Positions 16,635-27,500 of a stretch of 64,000 bases of DNA are shown here, piece after piece. A model generated the notes under the pieces. The model saw only the letters and a list, made by a program, of their open reading frames with translations. It was not told the DNA's origin and did not search any database. A program made the translations under genes and the position numbers. How positions within the stretch are numbered: the first letter of the stretch is position 1; each line of letters starts with the position of its first letter. Source of the DNA: an uncultured Christensenella sp. (GTDB taxonomy: Bacteria; Bacillota; Clostridia; Christensenellales; Borkfalkiaceae); NCBI GenBank assembly GCA_910578145.1, contig CAJTPJ010000005.1, positions 1 to 64,000 on the forward strand, in the 5' to 3' direction.

Positions 16635-19421
16635 ATGAAGGCAACAAGACACAAAATTTTTATGCTCGTTGGGTTTATTGCTATACTGTGTTTAAGTATA
16701 GTGGGATTACTGAGCATCCAGAAAGGTGCAGCATTTGCATTTGCCGATACTGGCGTTGAAACAGATGTAGAGCATGATGATAAAAATGTTGACATAATTG
16801 ATTACAATGGTAATAAAGTCTTAGCTAGCTACGAATTTGTCAAACTGAATGATTCTGAATGCAGCGTGCGTATTACCAATAAATCCGAGGCTACCACTGC
16901 TAAAATTCCTGATGTTGGGGAAATTAATGGGAAAGAATATGTTGTTACGCAAATTGCAGCAAATGGATTTTTATCTTCTACAAAATTAGTAATTGTTAAA
17001 TTACCTAAAACTGTTAAAAAAATTGGTAATATGGCGTTTGCAAATTGCAGTCAATTAAAATACATTGACTTGTTTAATGCGGAAGAATTGGGGAATAGTG
17101 TTTTTTATAGGTGTTCAAGTTTGGACACTATCTATATACCAAAGTCTGTTAAAAAGGTTGGGTCTTATTTGTTCAGGAATAATAATACTCAAGTTGAAGT
17201 TAGAGCATCTGAACAAGATTGTACTCAATGGGAAAGTACTTGGAATGACAATAACAATAATCAAGATGTCCATTATGATAGCAAATTAAGACAACTCACA
17301 CAAGCTGAAGCATTGTATGACAATATAGGAAGGTCTAGTTCGATCATAGGGTTGATGATTATAAATGGGGAAACAAAGTTAGATGAATATGGTTCAATGG
17401 AACCAGTTAAACCTGAAAATGGCGACATAATAATTCCCCATAAATACAAATATAAAGTCGATAATGAATCTTATCCTGTTTTGGCAATTGCTGATGGTGC
17501 GTTTGATTCTGCTACTGGTGAGAATTTAATTATTGAATATTCTGATAGAGAACTGTACATAGGATTTAATGCGTTTGCAGGTTTTCAAGGGGAAAACGTT
17601 ATTATTAATCGTCCTATAAAATTTTTTGATTTAGAAAGAGAATTAGATTCTGATAATATTTTTACTTTTTCAAGTTTAAAAAATATTCTGCTTCCTAATG
17701 AATGTGACATAGCATCTAATATGTTTAGTTATTGTGAATATTTAAGTAATATATGCTTTGCACAGCCACAGGATTATAGTGCTGCAGAAAAAGGTGAAAT
17801 TGCGACATTAAAGGATATATTAGCGAATTCAATTAATGATAGTGGTCGCGTTGACATAGGTGAAAATGTCACTTCAATAGGTGAGTCTGCTTTTGATAAT
17901 ACGACGAGCATAAAAGCGCTACATTTATCTGGTAATATAAAAAATGTGGGCAAAACTATTTTAGCGGGTTGGGAAAATGAAGAACATGAAGTTTATGTCC
18001 ATAATGATGGTCCAATAAATTATAAAAAAGATTCAAACTCAGATGGTTGGGATGAGCAGTGGAATAGTAAATTTACTAATATAAAATACGACATTGAATA
18101 TTTTAGAATAGAATTTGAAGCAGATGGTTATGAACTTAGTATTAAGAATAAGGATGTGATTTCCGGACAGGCAATAGGTTCATTACCTACCATTACCGTT
18201 GAAAAATATAAAGAGTTTAAGGGATGGTATTATGTAGATGATTTAACTAATGAGGAAACATTAATTAATGAGGAAACAGAATATAATTTTGGTATTAATA
18301 TTACCGTTACACCAAAAATCGATTTAAAAGAATATAATGTTACATTGCATCCTGAAGATGGTGTAGGTGGAACACCTTCCGTTTCTGCCAAGTATGGTGA
18401 AGAGTTGCCAGAGGCTGATGCGCCTACATATCCAGAAAATGGATGGGAATTTAAGGGATATTATACTGGAAAATACGGTTCAGGCAAAAAATATTATGAT
18501 CCAATTCCTGATAGTAATGGAAAAATGAAAGGTGACACTTGGTATGAATCGGAAGTGACGGATTTATATGCGTACTGGGTAAGAAAGGAAAGTAGTATTA
18601 CATATAATGGTATACCAAATGGCGCGATTAATAATAATCCGGATGCTTTAATTGAATCTTTTGAAATCCAATTAAATGATCCTGAACGTAGAGGATATTT
18701 GTTTGAAGGTTGGTATTTCAAAGGAAAAAAGGTGACCAGTATTAACAAAGATATGGGAAAAGAGATTGTTTTGGAGGCAAAGTGGACTGGACGTTATGCA
18801 ATGCTGAACACTTATGATCAACGTGTAAATATTAGTCAGTTGCCGTATGTTATAGTGGAATTACCTTCGCGTTTATATTATAATTGTACAATTAATATTG
18901 CTTCTGATGTAAAACAAGTTTATATTTATTCCAATTATAAGGATCAAGCTTACAATATTAATATTAACATTCAATCACGCACTACTGATTTTGCTTTAAT
19001 ACTTGAAAACTTTTCTATGGTTCCTGCTTATAACGGGAGTACTCCATTGAATGCTATAAATATGTCAAGCGATCAAAATAGTACTTTAAATTTATATACT
19101 TATGGAAAAGTTTATATTGAAGGTGGTCCGGGTAAAATCGGTTCTTCCTCATCTCCTATAGGAGGCAATGGAGCCTATGCTATTTATGCAGCAAATTTAG
19201 CCATACGGTACTCTGAAGATTTAACAATTTATGGCGGCAGGGGGGGCAAAGGATATTCTGGTTATAAAGGTGGCTTAGGAGGTTATGCAATAACTGTACA
19301 AAATACACTGACTTTATCTGAAGCTAATAATCCATTTATTTGTGGCGGTTATTTGGCTGATGCTAATGCATGCGTTGCTCCTTACAATATAATCAGTGGT
19401 AAGCCTATTATAAGGTTTTGA
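16635..19421 (+). CDS. BspA-like leucine-rich repeat surface protein
   Basis: 928 residues with a signal peptide (cleavage near AFA-D). Residues about 95-195 and 370-450 carry BspA-type LRR_5 units (TKLVIVKLPKTVKKIGNMAF, CSSLDTIYIPKSVKKVGS, NVTSIGESAFDNTTSIKAL). Listeria-Bacteroides repeats follow at about 490-720 (YNVTLHPEDG, GYLFEGWYFKGKKV), then a glycine-rich C-terminal beta domain. No LPXTG or membrane anchor. BspA-like proteins bind host matrix proteins or other bacteria. AAAGGAG lies before ATG 16635, directly behind the lipoprotein gene, so both are probably co-expressed. Confidence 0.85.
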   Translation: MKATRHKIFMLVGFIAILCLSIVGLLSIQKGAAFAFADTGVETDVEHDDKNVDIIDYNGNKVLASYEFVKLNDSECSVRITNKSEATTAKIPDVGEINGKEYVVTQIAANGFLSSTKLVIVKLPKTVKKIGNMAFANCSQLKYIDLFNAEELGNSVFYRCSSLDTIYIPKSVKKVGSYLFRNNNTQVEVRASEQDCTQWESTWNDNNNNQDVHYDSKLRQLTQAEALYDNIGRSSSIIGLMIINGETKLDEYGSMEPVKPENGDIIIPHKYKYKVDNESYPVLAIADGAFDSATGENLIIEYSDRELYIGFNAFAGFQGENVIINRPIKFFDLERELDSDNIFTFSSLKNILLPNECDIASNMFSYCEYLSNICFAQPQDYSAAEKGEIATLKDILANSINDSGRVDIGENVTSIGESAFDNTTSIKALHLSGNIKNVGKTILAGWENEEHEVYVHNDGPINYKKDSNSDGWDEQWNSKFTNIKYDIEYFRIEFEADGYELSIKNKDVISGQAIGSLPTITVEKYKEFKGWYYVDDLTNEETLINEETEYNFGINITVTPKIDLKEYNVTLHPEDGVGGTPSVSAKYGEELPEADAPTYPENGWEFKGYYTGKYGSGKKYYDPIPDSNGKMKGDTWYESEVTDLYAYWVRKESSITYNGIPNGAINNNPDALIESFEIQLNDPERRGYLFEGWYFKGKKVTSINKDMGKEIVLEAKWTGRYAMLNTYDQRVNISQLPYVIVELPSRLYYNCTINIASDVKQVYIYSNYKDQAYNININIQSRTTDFALILENFSMVPAYNGSTPLNAINMSSDQNSTLNLYTYGKVYIEGGPGKIGSSSSPIGGNGAYAIYAANLAIRYSEDLTIYGGRGGKGYSGYKGGLGGYAITVQNTLTLSEANNPFICGGYLADANACVAPYNIISGKPIIRF

Positions 19422-19464
19422 TAAATACAAGGTTTAATCTTTAGATTATAATAAAACTGAATAA

Positions 19465-19508
19465 ACTCCGCATTGAATTTTAATTACTTTCAGTGCGGAG
19501 TATTTTTT
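19465..19508 (+). terminator. Terminator ending the surface-protein operon
   Basis: ACTCCGCATTGAA faces TTCAGTGCGGAGT (one wobble), then TATTTTTT. Confidence 0.8.
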
Positions 19509-19519
19509 ATTTTTAAATG

Positions 19520-19563
19520 CTTGACTGGATTTGCTTAAATTGCAGTCAAGTGTATTTTTTTGC
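19520..19563 (+). terminator. Second terminator-like hairpin
   Basis: CTTGACTG / CAGTCAAG with a 15-base loop and TATTTTTTTG. Two tandem stops insulate the transfer operon from the cargo. Confidence 0.5.
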
Positions 19564-19614
19564 CAATTTTTTCGATTGTGATTTAAAGCTAAGTCAAATC
19601 GGAAAATTTTATTT

Positions 19615-20040
19615 ATGGCAAAAATCTATTTCATCAATTTACAAGACAAAAAGGTAGCGATCGAAGTATCAGATGAGATTGCAAAACAGTACCGAGATAG
19701 TTTACGGGAAGAATGGCGTGGCGATGCGTATGAGGGGTATTATTCGACTTCGCTTGAAGGCATCACGGAAGCAGGACACGACTTTGCGGACAAGCAAGCG
19801 AACATAGAAGAATTATATGTTGAAAGAGAAACGCAAGCGGAGCGGGAATGTTTAATGCGCAAGTTAAAGGCGGCTTTACCGTACCTAACGGATTTACAGC
19901 GCAAAACGATACATAAACTCTTTGTTCTAAATATGTCGCAGTCGGAAATAGCACGAGAAGAAGGTGTTGCACATCAAGTAATCAATAAACGTGTGGCTCG
20001 TATTTACGCCCAATTAAAAGCACTGATAAAAAAAGTTTGA
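19615..20040 (+). CDS. Sigma-70 region 4-like protein of the conjugation module
   Basis: 141 residues. The C-terminal half (about 80-141) is a sigma region-4 type HTH: LTDLQRKTIHKLFVLNMSQSEIAREEGVAHQVINKRVARIYAQLKAL has the four-helix layout. Regions 1-3 are absent, so it is not a full sigma factor. Similar short sigma-like proteins precede transfer genes in Tn916-type and clostridial elements and control their expression. It is the first gene of the module and is followed by an 86-base gap and the transfer operon. Confidence 0.8.
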   Translation: MAKIYFINLQDKKVAIEVSDEIAKQYRDSLREEWRGDAYEGYYSTSLEGITEAGHDFADKQANIEELYVERETQAERECLMRKLKAALPYLTDLQRKTIHKLFVLNMSQSEIAREEGVAHQVINKRVARIYAQLKALIKKV

Positions 20041-20126
20041 AAAATTTTCAGAAAAGGTGGGTGCAGATAGGGCGATTTTTCTCTAATAAGTGAAGGGACT
20101 AATAAATTCCCGATCAGGAGGACGGT

Positions 20127-20525
20127 ATGGAATATGTGAATGTAGCAATCGGGGATATGGAAATGTATGTTCCCGTAAACGATAAACTCGGCGATTTGAT
20201 CTTGCTTGCACAAAGAAGATTGAACTATCAGAAGCACATAGCAAAAATGCGTAAAGCGTATAAAGGAAAAATCGAGAGTGAAGTAGTGGTTATGGATTCG
20301 GACTATATCTACGCGCTTGAAGATGTTATAGAGGAAAAGGGCTACGGCGACATCATTCATCGTCAGATACAAAAGAGTCCGATAGCAGAAGGCAAAATCC
20401 TTTATGACCTATTCCGTAATGATAAATCAGTGCGCTACCTTATAGCGGCTTGCGAGTATACGCAAGAACAGTTGCAAAAGATAATCCGTAATTTTTTTGA
20501 AACGTTGAAAAAAATTATTTTTTAA
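20127..20525 (+). CDS. Unrecognised conjugation-module protein
   Basis: 132 residues, no membrane segment, charged and mostly helical, with a central basic stretch (RRLNYQKHIAKMRKAYKGK). AGGAGG precedes ATG 20127. It is 11 bases before the ribbon-helix-helix gene and then the relaxase, so a relaxosome accessory role is likely from context, but no motif proves it. The leader 20041-20126 has a short GGGA/TCCC repeat but no convincing nick site. Confidence 0.55.
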   Translation: MEYVNVAIGDMEMYVPVNDKLGDLILLAQRRLNYQKHIAKMRKAYKGKIESEVVVMDSDYIYALEDVIEEKGYGDIIHRQIQKSPIAEGKILYDLFRNDKSVRYLIAACEYTQEQLQKIIRNFFETLKKIIF

Positions 20526-20536
20526 GGAGTTTTAAT

Positions 20537-21064
20537 ATGAAACAGTTTGAAACCAAGTTGACCGTGCGCATCTACGACACAAAGCTTATTGAGAGCCTGA
20601 ATACGATTTTCAAGATGAATAAAAATCGTTATCAGACGAAAAATCAGTTAATCGTTGAGCTTTTGGAACGTGGCATCAAGGACAAGATGAAAGACTTTCC
20701 TACGCCGCCCGATTCTCCCGCAGGTGCAAGCGCAATTCCGCCTTCGTTCAATAACAAGGACGAAATAGCGGCAATGCTCAAACAACTTAAAGAAATGATT
20801 TCCAATATGCACGAATACAACAAGAAGCACGTTGAGGGGTTGTTGGCACACTTAAAAATGTCGGAACGTATGTCATCGTCGATATACAACATTCTCTTGG
20901 CGATTGCCACAGATGAGCCGATAACTAAAACGCAGGTGGAAATCGGGTATATGGACGATGTGCCGAAACGCTTTATTGAGTTTCTGAACGGATTACTCGG
21001 CGTGTTGTTTGACGAAGACGATGATGACGGCGATTCGGAAGATCTACCGGGCATTGTGAACTAA
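20537..21064 (+). CDS. Relaxosome accessory protein, RHH-like with coiled coil
   Basis: 175 residues. The N-terminus (KLTVRIYDTKLIESLNTIF...YQTKNQLIVELLERGI, 6-48) has the strand-helix-helix pattern of ribbon-helix-helix DNA-binding domains. A Pro/Ala linker, a helical region (73-125) and a very acidic tail (DEDDDDGDSEDL) follow. It lies directly before the relaxase, the usual place of MobC-type proteins that bind oriT and direct relaxase nicking. AAGGAG precedes ATG. Confidence 0.7.
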   Translation: MKQFETKLTVRIYDTKLIESLNTIFKMNKNRYQTKNQLIVELLERGIKDKMKDFPTPPDSPAGASAIPPSFNNKDEIAAMLKQLKEMISNMHEYNKKHVEGLLAHLKMSERMSSSIYNILLAIATDEPITKTQVEIGYMDDVPKRFIEFLNGLLGVLFDEDDDDGDSEDLPGIVN

Positions 21065-21070
21065 TACCCT

Positions 21071-22288
21071 ATGGGCGTCCCCAATGTGCTTGTGAGTATC
21101 GGCTATGCTCCGAATAGTGATGCTATGAGCCGCTTTCCAATGAAACCCAAATACATTGCGGAACGAAAGTTTTACTCTTGCCGACAGCATAACGACATAA
21201 TCAGATACGTTAATCGCGGCATAGACGAAGGCGACTTTCTTGGTTATGCGGGCAATAGCGAAAAGAGTTGCGGTCTGTTCTGGGCAAACGGTTTACTCAC
21301 AAAAATAGCCATAAAAGAGTTGCGGTCAATGCTACGGACAACGGACAGCAATATATGGCACGCCGTAATCAGTTTTACGGAAGATTTCGGCGGCAAGTAT
21401 ATGACGTCGTACAAAGACGCTATGGAACTACTGAAAGCGGAATTGCCTGCATTTTTCAAAAGCGTGGGGATAGCTGCAGACAATGTTGTGTGGTATGCGG
21501 GGTTGCATGAGAACACCGACAACCAACACATACACTTGGGTTTCTTTGAGAAAGAGCCAATGTTCACAAACGAAAACAGTAAAGAGAAGCGTTACCGTTT
21601 TGGAACAATAGGGCAGGAAGCACTTAATTCGTTTCGCATAAAAATTGAAGAACGGTTGACCGACGCGAGCTTTGATTTAAAGCGTAGCCGTCGTAATCTT
21701 ACAGACTCGGCGCAAGACACGCTGTTCCATTTACAAGGCTTGAATGATTACGAAAGAGAGTTGAAAAAGCGTTTGCTTGCCTTATATCGAGCGTTGCCGT
21801 TAGACGGACGAGTGAGTTACGGAAGCAAGAATATGGACGCGCTTCGTCCGCAAGTGAACGATATAGTTAATTTCATTATCAAAAACAATCCAAACTTGAA
21901 AATGGACTTTGACACGTTCTGTTCTGACTTGGCAAGATTTGATGCTAACCGCAAACGTATTTGCGAAGATCAGAAAATTGATGACTTAGGAAAGTATCTT
22001 GTAAGCGAAAAATACATAACGGACATATACAGGCGGCTTGGCGACAAGGTAATAAAAGCCGCTTTGCATATAAAGCAAAAGGGCGACAGGGAGGTAAAAA
22101 AATGTAAGACAGACTTGGCAAAGAAGCGGGCAGACAAAGCGCACAGAGGTTATCTGTTGAGCAAAGCATTACGGATTGGCGCAGACGTTGACGACGAAGC
22201 GATAAATTGCTTTGAAGAATACAGGCGGCGATTGGCGAGAGCGAATTACGAAAGATTGATAGACGAAGGAGTTATCGAAGCGGAGTAA
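21071..22288 (+). CDS. MobP-type relaxase (probably MobP2)
   Basis: 405 residues. The metal-binding histidine triad of HUH relaxases is H146-ENTDNQ-H153-I-H155 in the GLHENTDNQHIHLGF motif. A candidate catalytic tyrosine lies in the N-terminal IIRYVNRG motif (Y46). The C-terminal half is basic and helical. It nicks one strand at oriT and leads it through the secretion channel. Flanked by the RHH protein upstream and the coupling protein four bases downstream, as in clostridial elements with MobP2 relaxases. Confidence 0.85.
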   Translation: MGVPNVLVSIGYAPNSDAMSRFPMKPKYIAERKFYSCRQHNDIIRYVNRGIDEGDFLGYAGNSEKSCGLFWANGLLTKIAIKELRSMLRTTDSNIWHAVISFTEDFGGKYMTSYKDAMELLKAELPAFFKSVGIAADNVVWYAGLHENTDNQHIHLGFFEKEPMFTNENSKEKRYRFGTIGQEALNSFRIKIEERLTDASFDLKRSRRNLTDSAQDTLFHLQGLNDYERELKKRLLALYRALPLDGRVSYGSKNMDALRPQVNDIVNFIIKNNPNLKMDFDTFCSDLARFDANRKRICEDQKIDDLGKYLVSEKYITDIYRRLGDKVIKAALHIKQKGDREVKKCKTDLAKKRADKAHRGYLLSKALRIGADVDDEAINCFEEYRRRLARANYERLIDEGVIEAE

Positions 22289-22291
22289 GAC

Positions 22292-24508
22292 ATGAAAAAG
22301 AAAATTATTAAATGGGCGATTATCTTGGGGGTAACGGTACTCTGCTGTTATTTCTTCGGCTATTCTCTTAACTGTTTTATAAAAGGTGGATACCACCTGA
22401 AATATTCGGCGCGTTGGATATTTGACGGTCAAACTTTTATGTTTACGGGTGTGATTTTGCTTGTGGCGGTTTTCATAGCGGCAAGTTACTACTACACCCA
22501 CTATTGGCTGTTCAACTCAAAGAACATCATAAGGGGCAAGGAACGCGACAAACATATCGCGGCAAATCTTGAACAGGCAAGGTTTGAATCGGAAAAGGAA
22601 ATAGCGAAGAACTTTCAGACCGTTTACTATGACGAACTTGCCGAGACAGAAGTAAAGGGCATACCGATTATCGCGCATGAGGAAAAGAAAAGGTTAAGGA
22701 TTACGTTTTCGCCCCCGACACACGCATTGGCAATCGGAACAACGGGCAGCGGTAAGACTACGACATTCGTAAATCCGACTGTTCAGATACTTGCGACGAG
22801 CAAAACAAAGCCGTCAATGATAATTTCCGATCCCAAAGGCGAACTGTATCAAATGCACGCAAAGAAGCTGAAAGACGAAGGGTACACCGTTAAGATTTTG
22901 GACTTGCGCAACCCGTATAATTCAGTGCGGTGGAATCCAATGGAAAGCGCGTATGTGAACTACACCCGAATGTTGAACTTGGAAAAGGAAGTCATCATTC
23001 ACGAGGACAGGGGAACGTATGAGTTCGACAGCAAAGAGTATTACGATCCAAAAGATAAAGATGCGGCAATACAGGTAAAGAAACAGCAGCTCAACGATAT
23101 TGTGTACGAAGATTTGCACGACATAACGACGGTGCTATGCCCTGTAACGAACAAAAACGAGCCTATGTGGGAAAGTGGTGCGAGGAACTTTGTGCTTGCA
23201 ATCGCACTTGCAATGCTCGAAGATTGCGCTAACCCCGAACTGAATATGACGAAAGAAAAATACAATTTCTATTCGTTAATGAAAGTCGCAACCAACACGG
23301 ACGATGATTGTGCGGAAATGCTCAATTATTTCCGAGGACGAAGCCCGCTTTCAAAGGCAGTATCGCTTTCAAAGCAGGTGTTGGACAGTTCTGAAAAGAC
23401 GAGGGGCAGTTACCTTTCAAGTACGTTTGACAAGCTCTCTATGTTCGCCGATCTTTCGCTTTGCGCTTTGACAAGTCAAAACGAAATAGAGTTTGCGGAA
23501 ATGGGGGAAAAGCCTATCGCGCTTTTCTTGCAGATACCCGATGAAAAGGAAACAAGGCACACGTTGGCGGCAATGGTTATTTTGCAGGCGTACAAGGAAC
23601 TTGTGCGCAAAGCAAACGACTATCCTACGCTATCGTTGCCGCGCCCCGTTTATTTCATTTTGGACGAGTTCGGGCAGTTGCCACAGATACACAAGTTGGA
23701 ACAGATGATAACCGTAGGACGGAGCCGCAACATATGGCTTAATCTTGTCGTTCAGAGTTACGCGCAACTTGCCAAAGTTTATGACGATAAATCGGCGGAC
23801 ATCATTAAATCGAACTGTAACACGCAGATATTCATAGGCACAACGGACTACAAGACGATAGAAGAATTTTCCAAGCGTTGCGGCAATTACAGTATAGTCC
23901 AACGTTCGGTAGGTTTTAATACTGTCCGCGCCGACGATGTGAACTCAAACACGAGCGTAAAGGAACGCCCGCTTATATATCCGTCTGAATTACAACAGCT
24001 CAACAGCAAAGGCAATATGGGTAACGCAATAGTAACAGTATTCGGTTATCAACCGATTAAGGCGAAATTTACGCCGAGCTATCAGAGTCATTTCTATGAT
24101 TTGCAAATGAGCGAACAAGAACTTTTGACGGGTAGATACTTTGACGAAGCGGCGGCGTTTTACAATATGAAAGCACGAAACGTTATTGTGAACATTTCGC
24201 GCCGCAGGAGTACAGGCGGTGGTGGAGGTACAGTCAGAGAGCAGATTGCGGAACGGCGCAGGCAGGCAAGCATGACGGAAAAATTACAAATAGTAGTTTC
24301 CCGCAGTTTACAAGGCTTTGCGACTGAGCAGGAAACGGCAGATATATTTGTGCAAGTCAAATCCGCTGAATACGACAAAGCAATTAAGCTGTTAAAGCAA
24401 ATTCAGGAACGCGCAAAAGGCGACGCCGAGCGGTTAGGCGCGATACAGAATACAATAGCTCGGCTTGAAGAAATAAAAAATGGAGAGTTACGATTAGAAA
24501 GAAAATGA
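22292..24508 (+). CDS. virD4: VirD4-like coupling protein (T4CP)
   Basis: 738 residues. Two N-terminal membrane helices (about 5-28 and 50-72) anchor it. Walker A is GTTGSGKTT (about 149-157) and Walker B is YFILDEFGQLPQ (about 453-464). IVQRSVGFNTV and similar stretches belong to the TraG/TraD family core. The hexameric ATPase brings relaxosome and protein substrates to the secretion channel. Its substrates may include the accessory proteins discussed in the findings. It overlaps the next gene by four bases (ATGA). Confidence 0.92.
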   Translation: MKKKIIKWAIILGVTVLCCYFFGYSLNCFIKGGYHLKYSARWIFDGQTFMFTGVILLVAVFIAASYYYTHYWLFNSKNIIRGKERDKHIAANLEQARFESEKEIAKNFQTVYYDELAETEVKGIPIIAHEEKKRLRITFSPPTHALAIGTTGSGKTTTFVNPTVQILATSKTKPSMIISDPKGELYQMHAKKLKDEGYTVKILDLRNPYNSVRWNPMESAYVNYTRMLNLEKEVIIHEDRGTYEFDSKEYYDPKDKDAAIQVKKQQLNDIVYEDLHDITTVLCPVTNKNEPMWESGARNFVLAIALAMLEDCANPELNMTKEKYNFYSLMKVATNTDDDCAEMLNYFRGRSPLSKAVSLSKQVLDSSEKTRGSYLSSTFDKLSMFADLSLCALTSQNEIEFAEMGEKPIALFLQIPDEKETRHTLAAMVILQAYKELVRKANDYPTLSLPRPVYFILDEFGQLPQIHKLEQMITVGRSRNIWLNLVVQSYAQLAKVYDDKSADIIKSNCNTQIFIGTTDYKTIEEFSKRCGNYSIVQRSVGFNTVRADDVNSNTSVKERPLIYPSELQQLNSKGNMGNAIVTVFGYQPIKAKFTPSYQSHFYDLQMSEQELLTGRYFDEAAAFYNMKARNVIVNISRRRSTGGGGGTVREQIAERRRQASMTEKLQIVVSRSLQGFATEQETADIFVQVKSAEYDKAIKLLKQIQERAKGDAERLGAIQNTIARLEEIKNGELRLERK

Positions 24509-27500
24509 AGGAGAAAAGATTGAGAGATAAACGAAATGGCTTATTGCTATGTATGTTTTTATTGATGTTAATAGTATGCGGCTCGTTAGCAGCTTTGTTT
24601 ACTGTCCCGCTTTCGGCTTCGGCGGCAACTATACCATTAGAGATGACGGGTGTTACAAGCGGCAATAAAATATCGAATAACGCCGTGGTAAATGAACGTA
24701 TAAAAGTAAATATTAAAAATGATGAATTTTTAAGAATTTATTATAAAACACCTTTAAGTTCTAATTTTACATATACATCGTCAGGAGTCTATATATCAGG
24801 TTACACCAATGGACTGTATATAGTTTATGCTACAAAAGAAAGCGGTGAAAAAAGTCAGGAATACTCTTTTTTCTATGACAATGTCAAACCTGAAGGAACG
24901 ATATATTCTGAAGGGAAAGTTGTTAATGATGGAGCGTATCTATCAAAAAGTTTTTCGTATTCGGCAACAGATAGCGGTAGCGGTATATCTGCAATGTATT
25001 ATAAGACACCCGTTAGTGAGGAGTTTACATTGTATAACTCGGGAACTGTTATCCCTACAAATTCAGGGGACGGATTATATACTTTTTATTCTGTAGATTG
25101 TGCCGGTAATGAGTCGGAAAAGTTATCTGTATATCTTGAAACTCAAGCCCCCATTATCAAGATTTATCGTAACGATGAACTTGCATATAGCAAAACTATT
25201 ACGAACTCAGGAACGTTTGATACAGATATTTATATCAATCCAAATGATAAGTTAAAGATATGTTGCGACACATCTTCGGGGAATGTTACGAGCAACTATA
25301 CGCTTGATACAAACATTACGATAGGTAGTGAATATTCGGGCATTAATTACACGATAGACATTACAACCGCAACGGGCATTGCAAGCCATTTCACTTATCA
25401 TATTGTGCGTAACAAGCCCATCGTAGTTATTGACGATATTACATATACGGATGGAGATACTATTTATTTTAATCAAGATAAATCTGTTAATTTCGTCTGT
25501 GATTCAGTAATTGAAAACTTGGGCAACACAGGCGTTACTATCAGTTCGGAAGGCAATGTAAACCTTAACGAGTATATCACTTTTGCAAGCGGCAATAGTA
25601 AAACGCTTACTACCGTTGAGGATACTGAAACAAAGTATGATCTGCTTCTTAATGACAGGGCAGGTAACGAAAGCGCAATTATTGTCATTATAGATAAATT
25701 TGCACCGCAGGGTGTTTGGCAGTCTGACGGTAATGAACTTGCGAACGGCAGCTATACGCAACAGCCACTCACGTTTAAGTTTACCGAAGCAGGCATAACG
25801 GGAATGTACTCATTTAACGGCGGCGAATATAAAACGCTCACAAGCGGACAGACTTTTATCGCCGATGGAACGTACATAGTAATTTTGTCAGACAGAGCAA
25901 ACAATCGGAGTACGTTTACCGCGCATATAGATACGGTTGCACCCACAGGACAACTTTATGCGAACTACTCGCCTGTACACAACAACACCGTAACGAACGG
26001 CAGAGTGTATTTTACTTGGGATGGCACAGAAAATACCGCAACCGTAAACGGACAAGCATATGAGAAAAATACGGTATTGACCGAGAACGGAATATATACG
26101 TTTGTCTTGACCGACTTAGCGAAAAACTCTACGACATATATCATTGAGATTGATACCGTTGCGCCGACCTATAATGCATACAAACTGCACGGCTCGAAGC
26201 TTACGATTTCAAAATGGTATAGTGTAACGTTTGACAAAAAGGACTATTCCTTTGCAACGTACACAGAAGCACTTGCGTTTACTTGCGGCAAAGAGTTCGA
26301 CAAATCCGTTACGGTGCTTATGCTTGACAACATAGAAGATTTTAACCAACACCATCTGATTGCGGGCAACAGTGAAGTACGCACGGGCGAATATTGGCTC
26401 TACAAATCGCCCGCAAATGCCGAAAGCTATCTGTACTACTTTGACCGCAATTTGTTGGACGAGGTTATTGCCTTTTATGCCAAAGACTACATATCGGGCG
26501 CTAATCACTTTATATGGAATGGCGACAATGTTTACGGCGAAACAGCCGACAGCATGATAGACAACGTGCTTTTGTCGGAAAACGGAACGGAAGCCCCCGC
26601 GCTCAACGGCGTAGTGTTCGATAAGGTTGACGGTAAAGAATTCTATGCGGAACTTGTAGGTGGTAACGGAATAAGAGTTAAGCTCAACTACGGCTTAGCC
26701 ATTGATAAGCAGATTTCGCAGGGCGGGCTGTATAAGCTGACGGAAGTAGACGAAGCGAACAATGAAACGGTGTTTTTCGGTATTCTTGATACCGTTGCGC
26801 CTGCGCTCAAAGTAACGGCAACCATATACGGCAACGATGCGGCAAATGAACTGAACATTACACAGGACAGTTTAACGAGCATAGCGGCTTACTATTACGT
26901 AAGTTTTGAAGTAGGTGCAATCGTTGATGCGGACAAGTGGTCAGTTCTTTCCGTAGAAAGTTCGGAAGCAACAACCTATTACACGCTTGGCGATGAATTG
27001 CCTTGCCTGATGGTTGGCGGCGAATATCTGCTGACCGTCTATGACAGATTTGGGAATTATTTTTCGTTCACAGTTTATATTGTCGGCAACCCTGCAACTA
27101 TCACGATTCAAAACAATGCTGATGACACTGCTTTTAATATTGCAATCACGCTTGGACAAAATTTCAATACCATTGTATCCATTGAAATTTGCAGGAATGA
27201 CGAAGCTGTTACAAATGTTTCAACCAACGTTTTGAACTATACTTTTGACCGCGCAGGCTACTATAAGATAACCTTGCGAGACAATTTTGGACGCTTGATT
27301 ACAAAAGAGTATGTGTTCAACAAGGCGTTGCCTTCGGGAACTTTGGCGGGCGTTATAAATGGCGGCAAGACAAAAACGGACGTAGTATTTACATTCGACA
27401 GTACAAAGTATTTCGCTTCGGTTAAGAAAGACGGACAGGACTACGCTACAAACTATAACGGTGAGCTTTACTTTTTTGCTACGGATTTAAGCAGCGGGTA

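Noticed and set aside
20041..20126. Candidate oriT before the relaxase operon
   Set aside because: Only a short GGGA/TCCC inverted repeat is present and no nick sequence of a MobP family could be recognised. Position alone is not enough.
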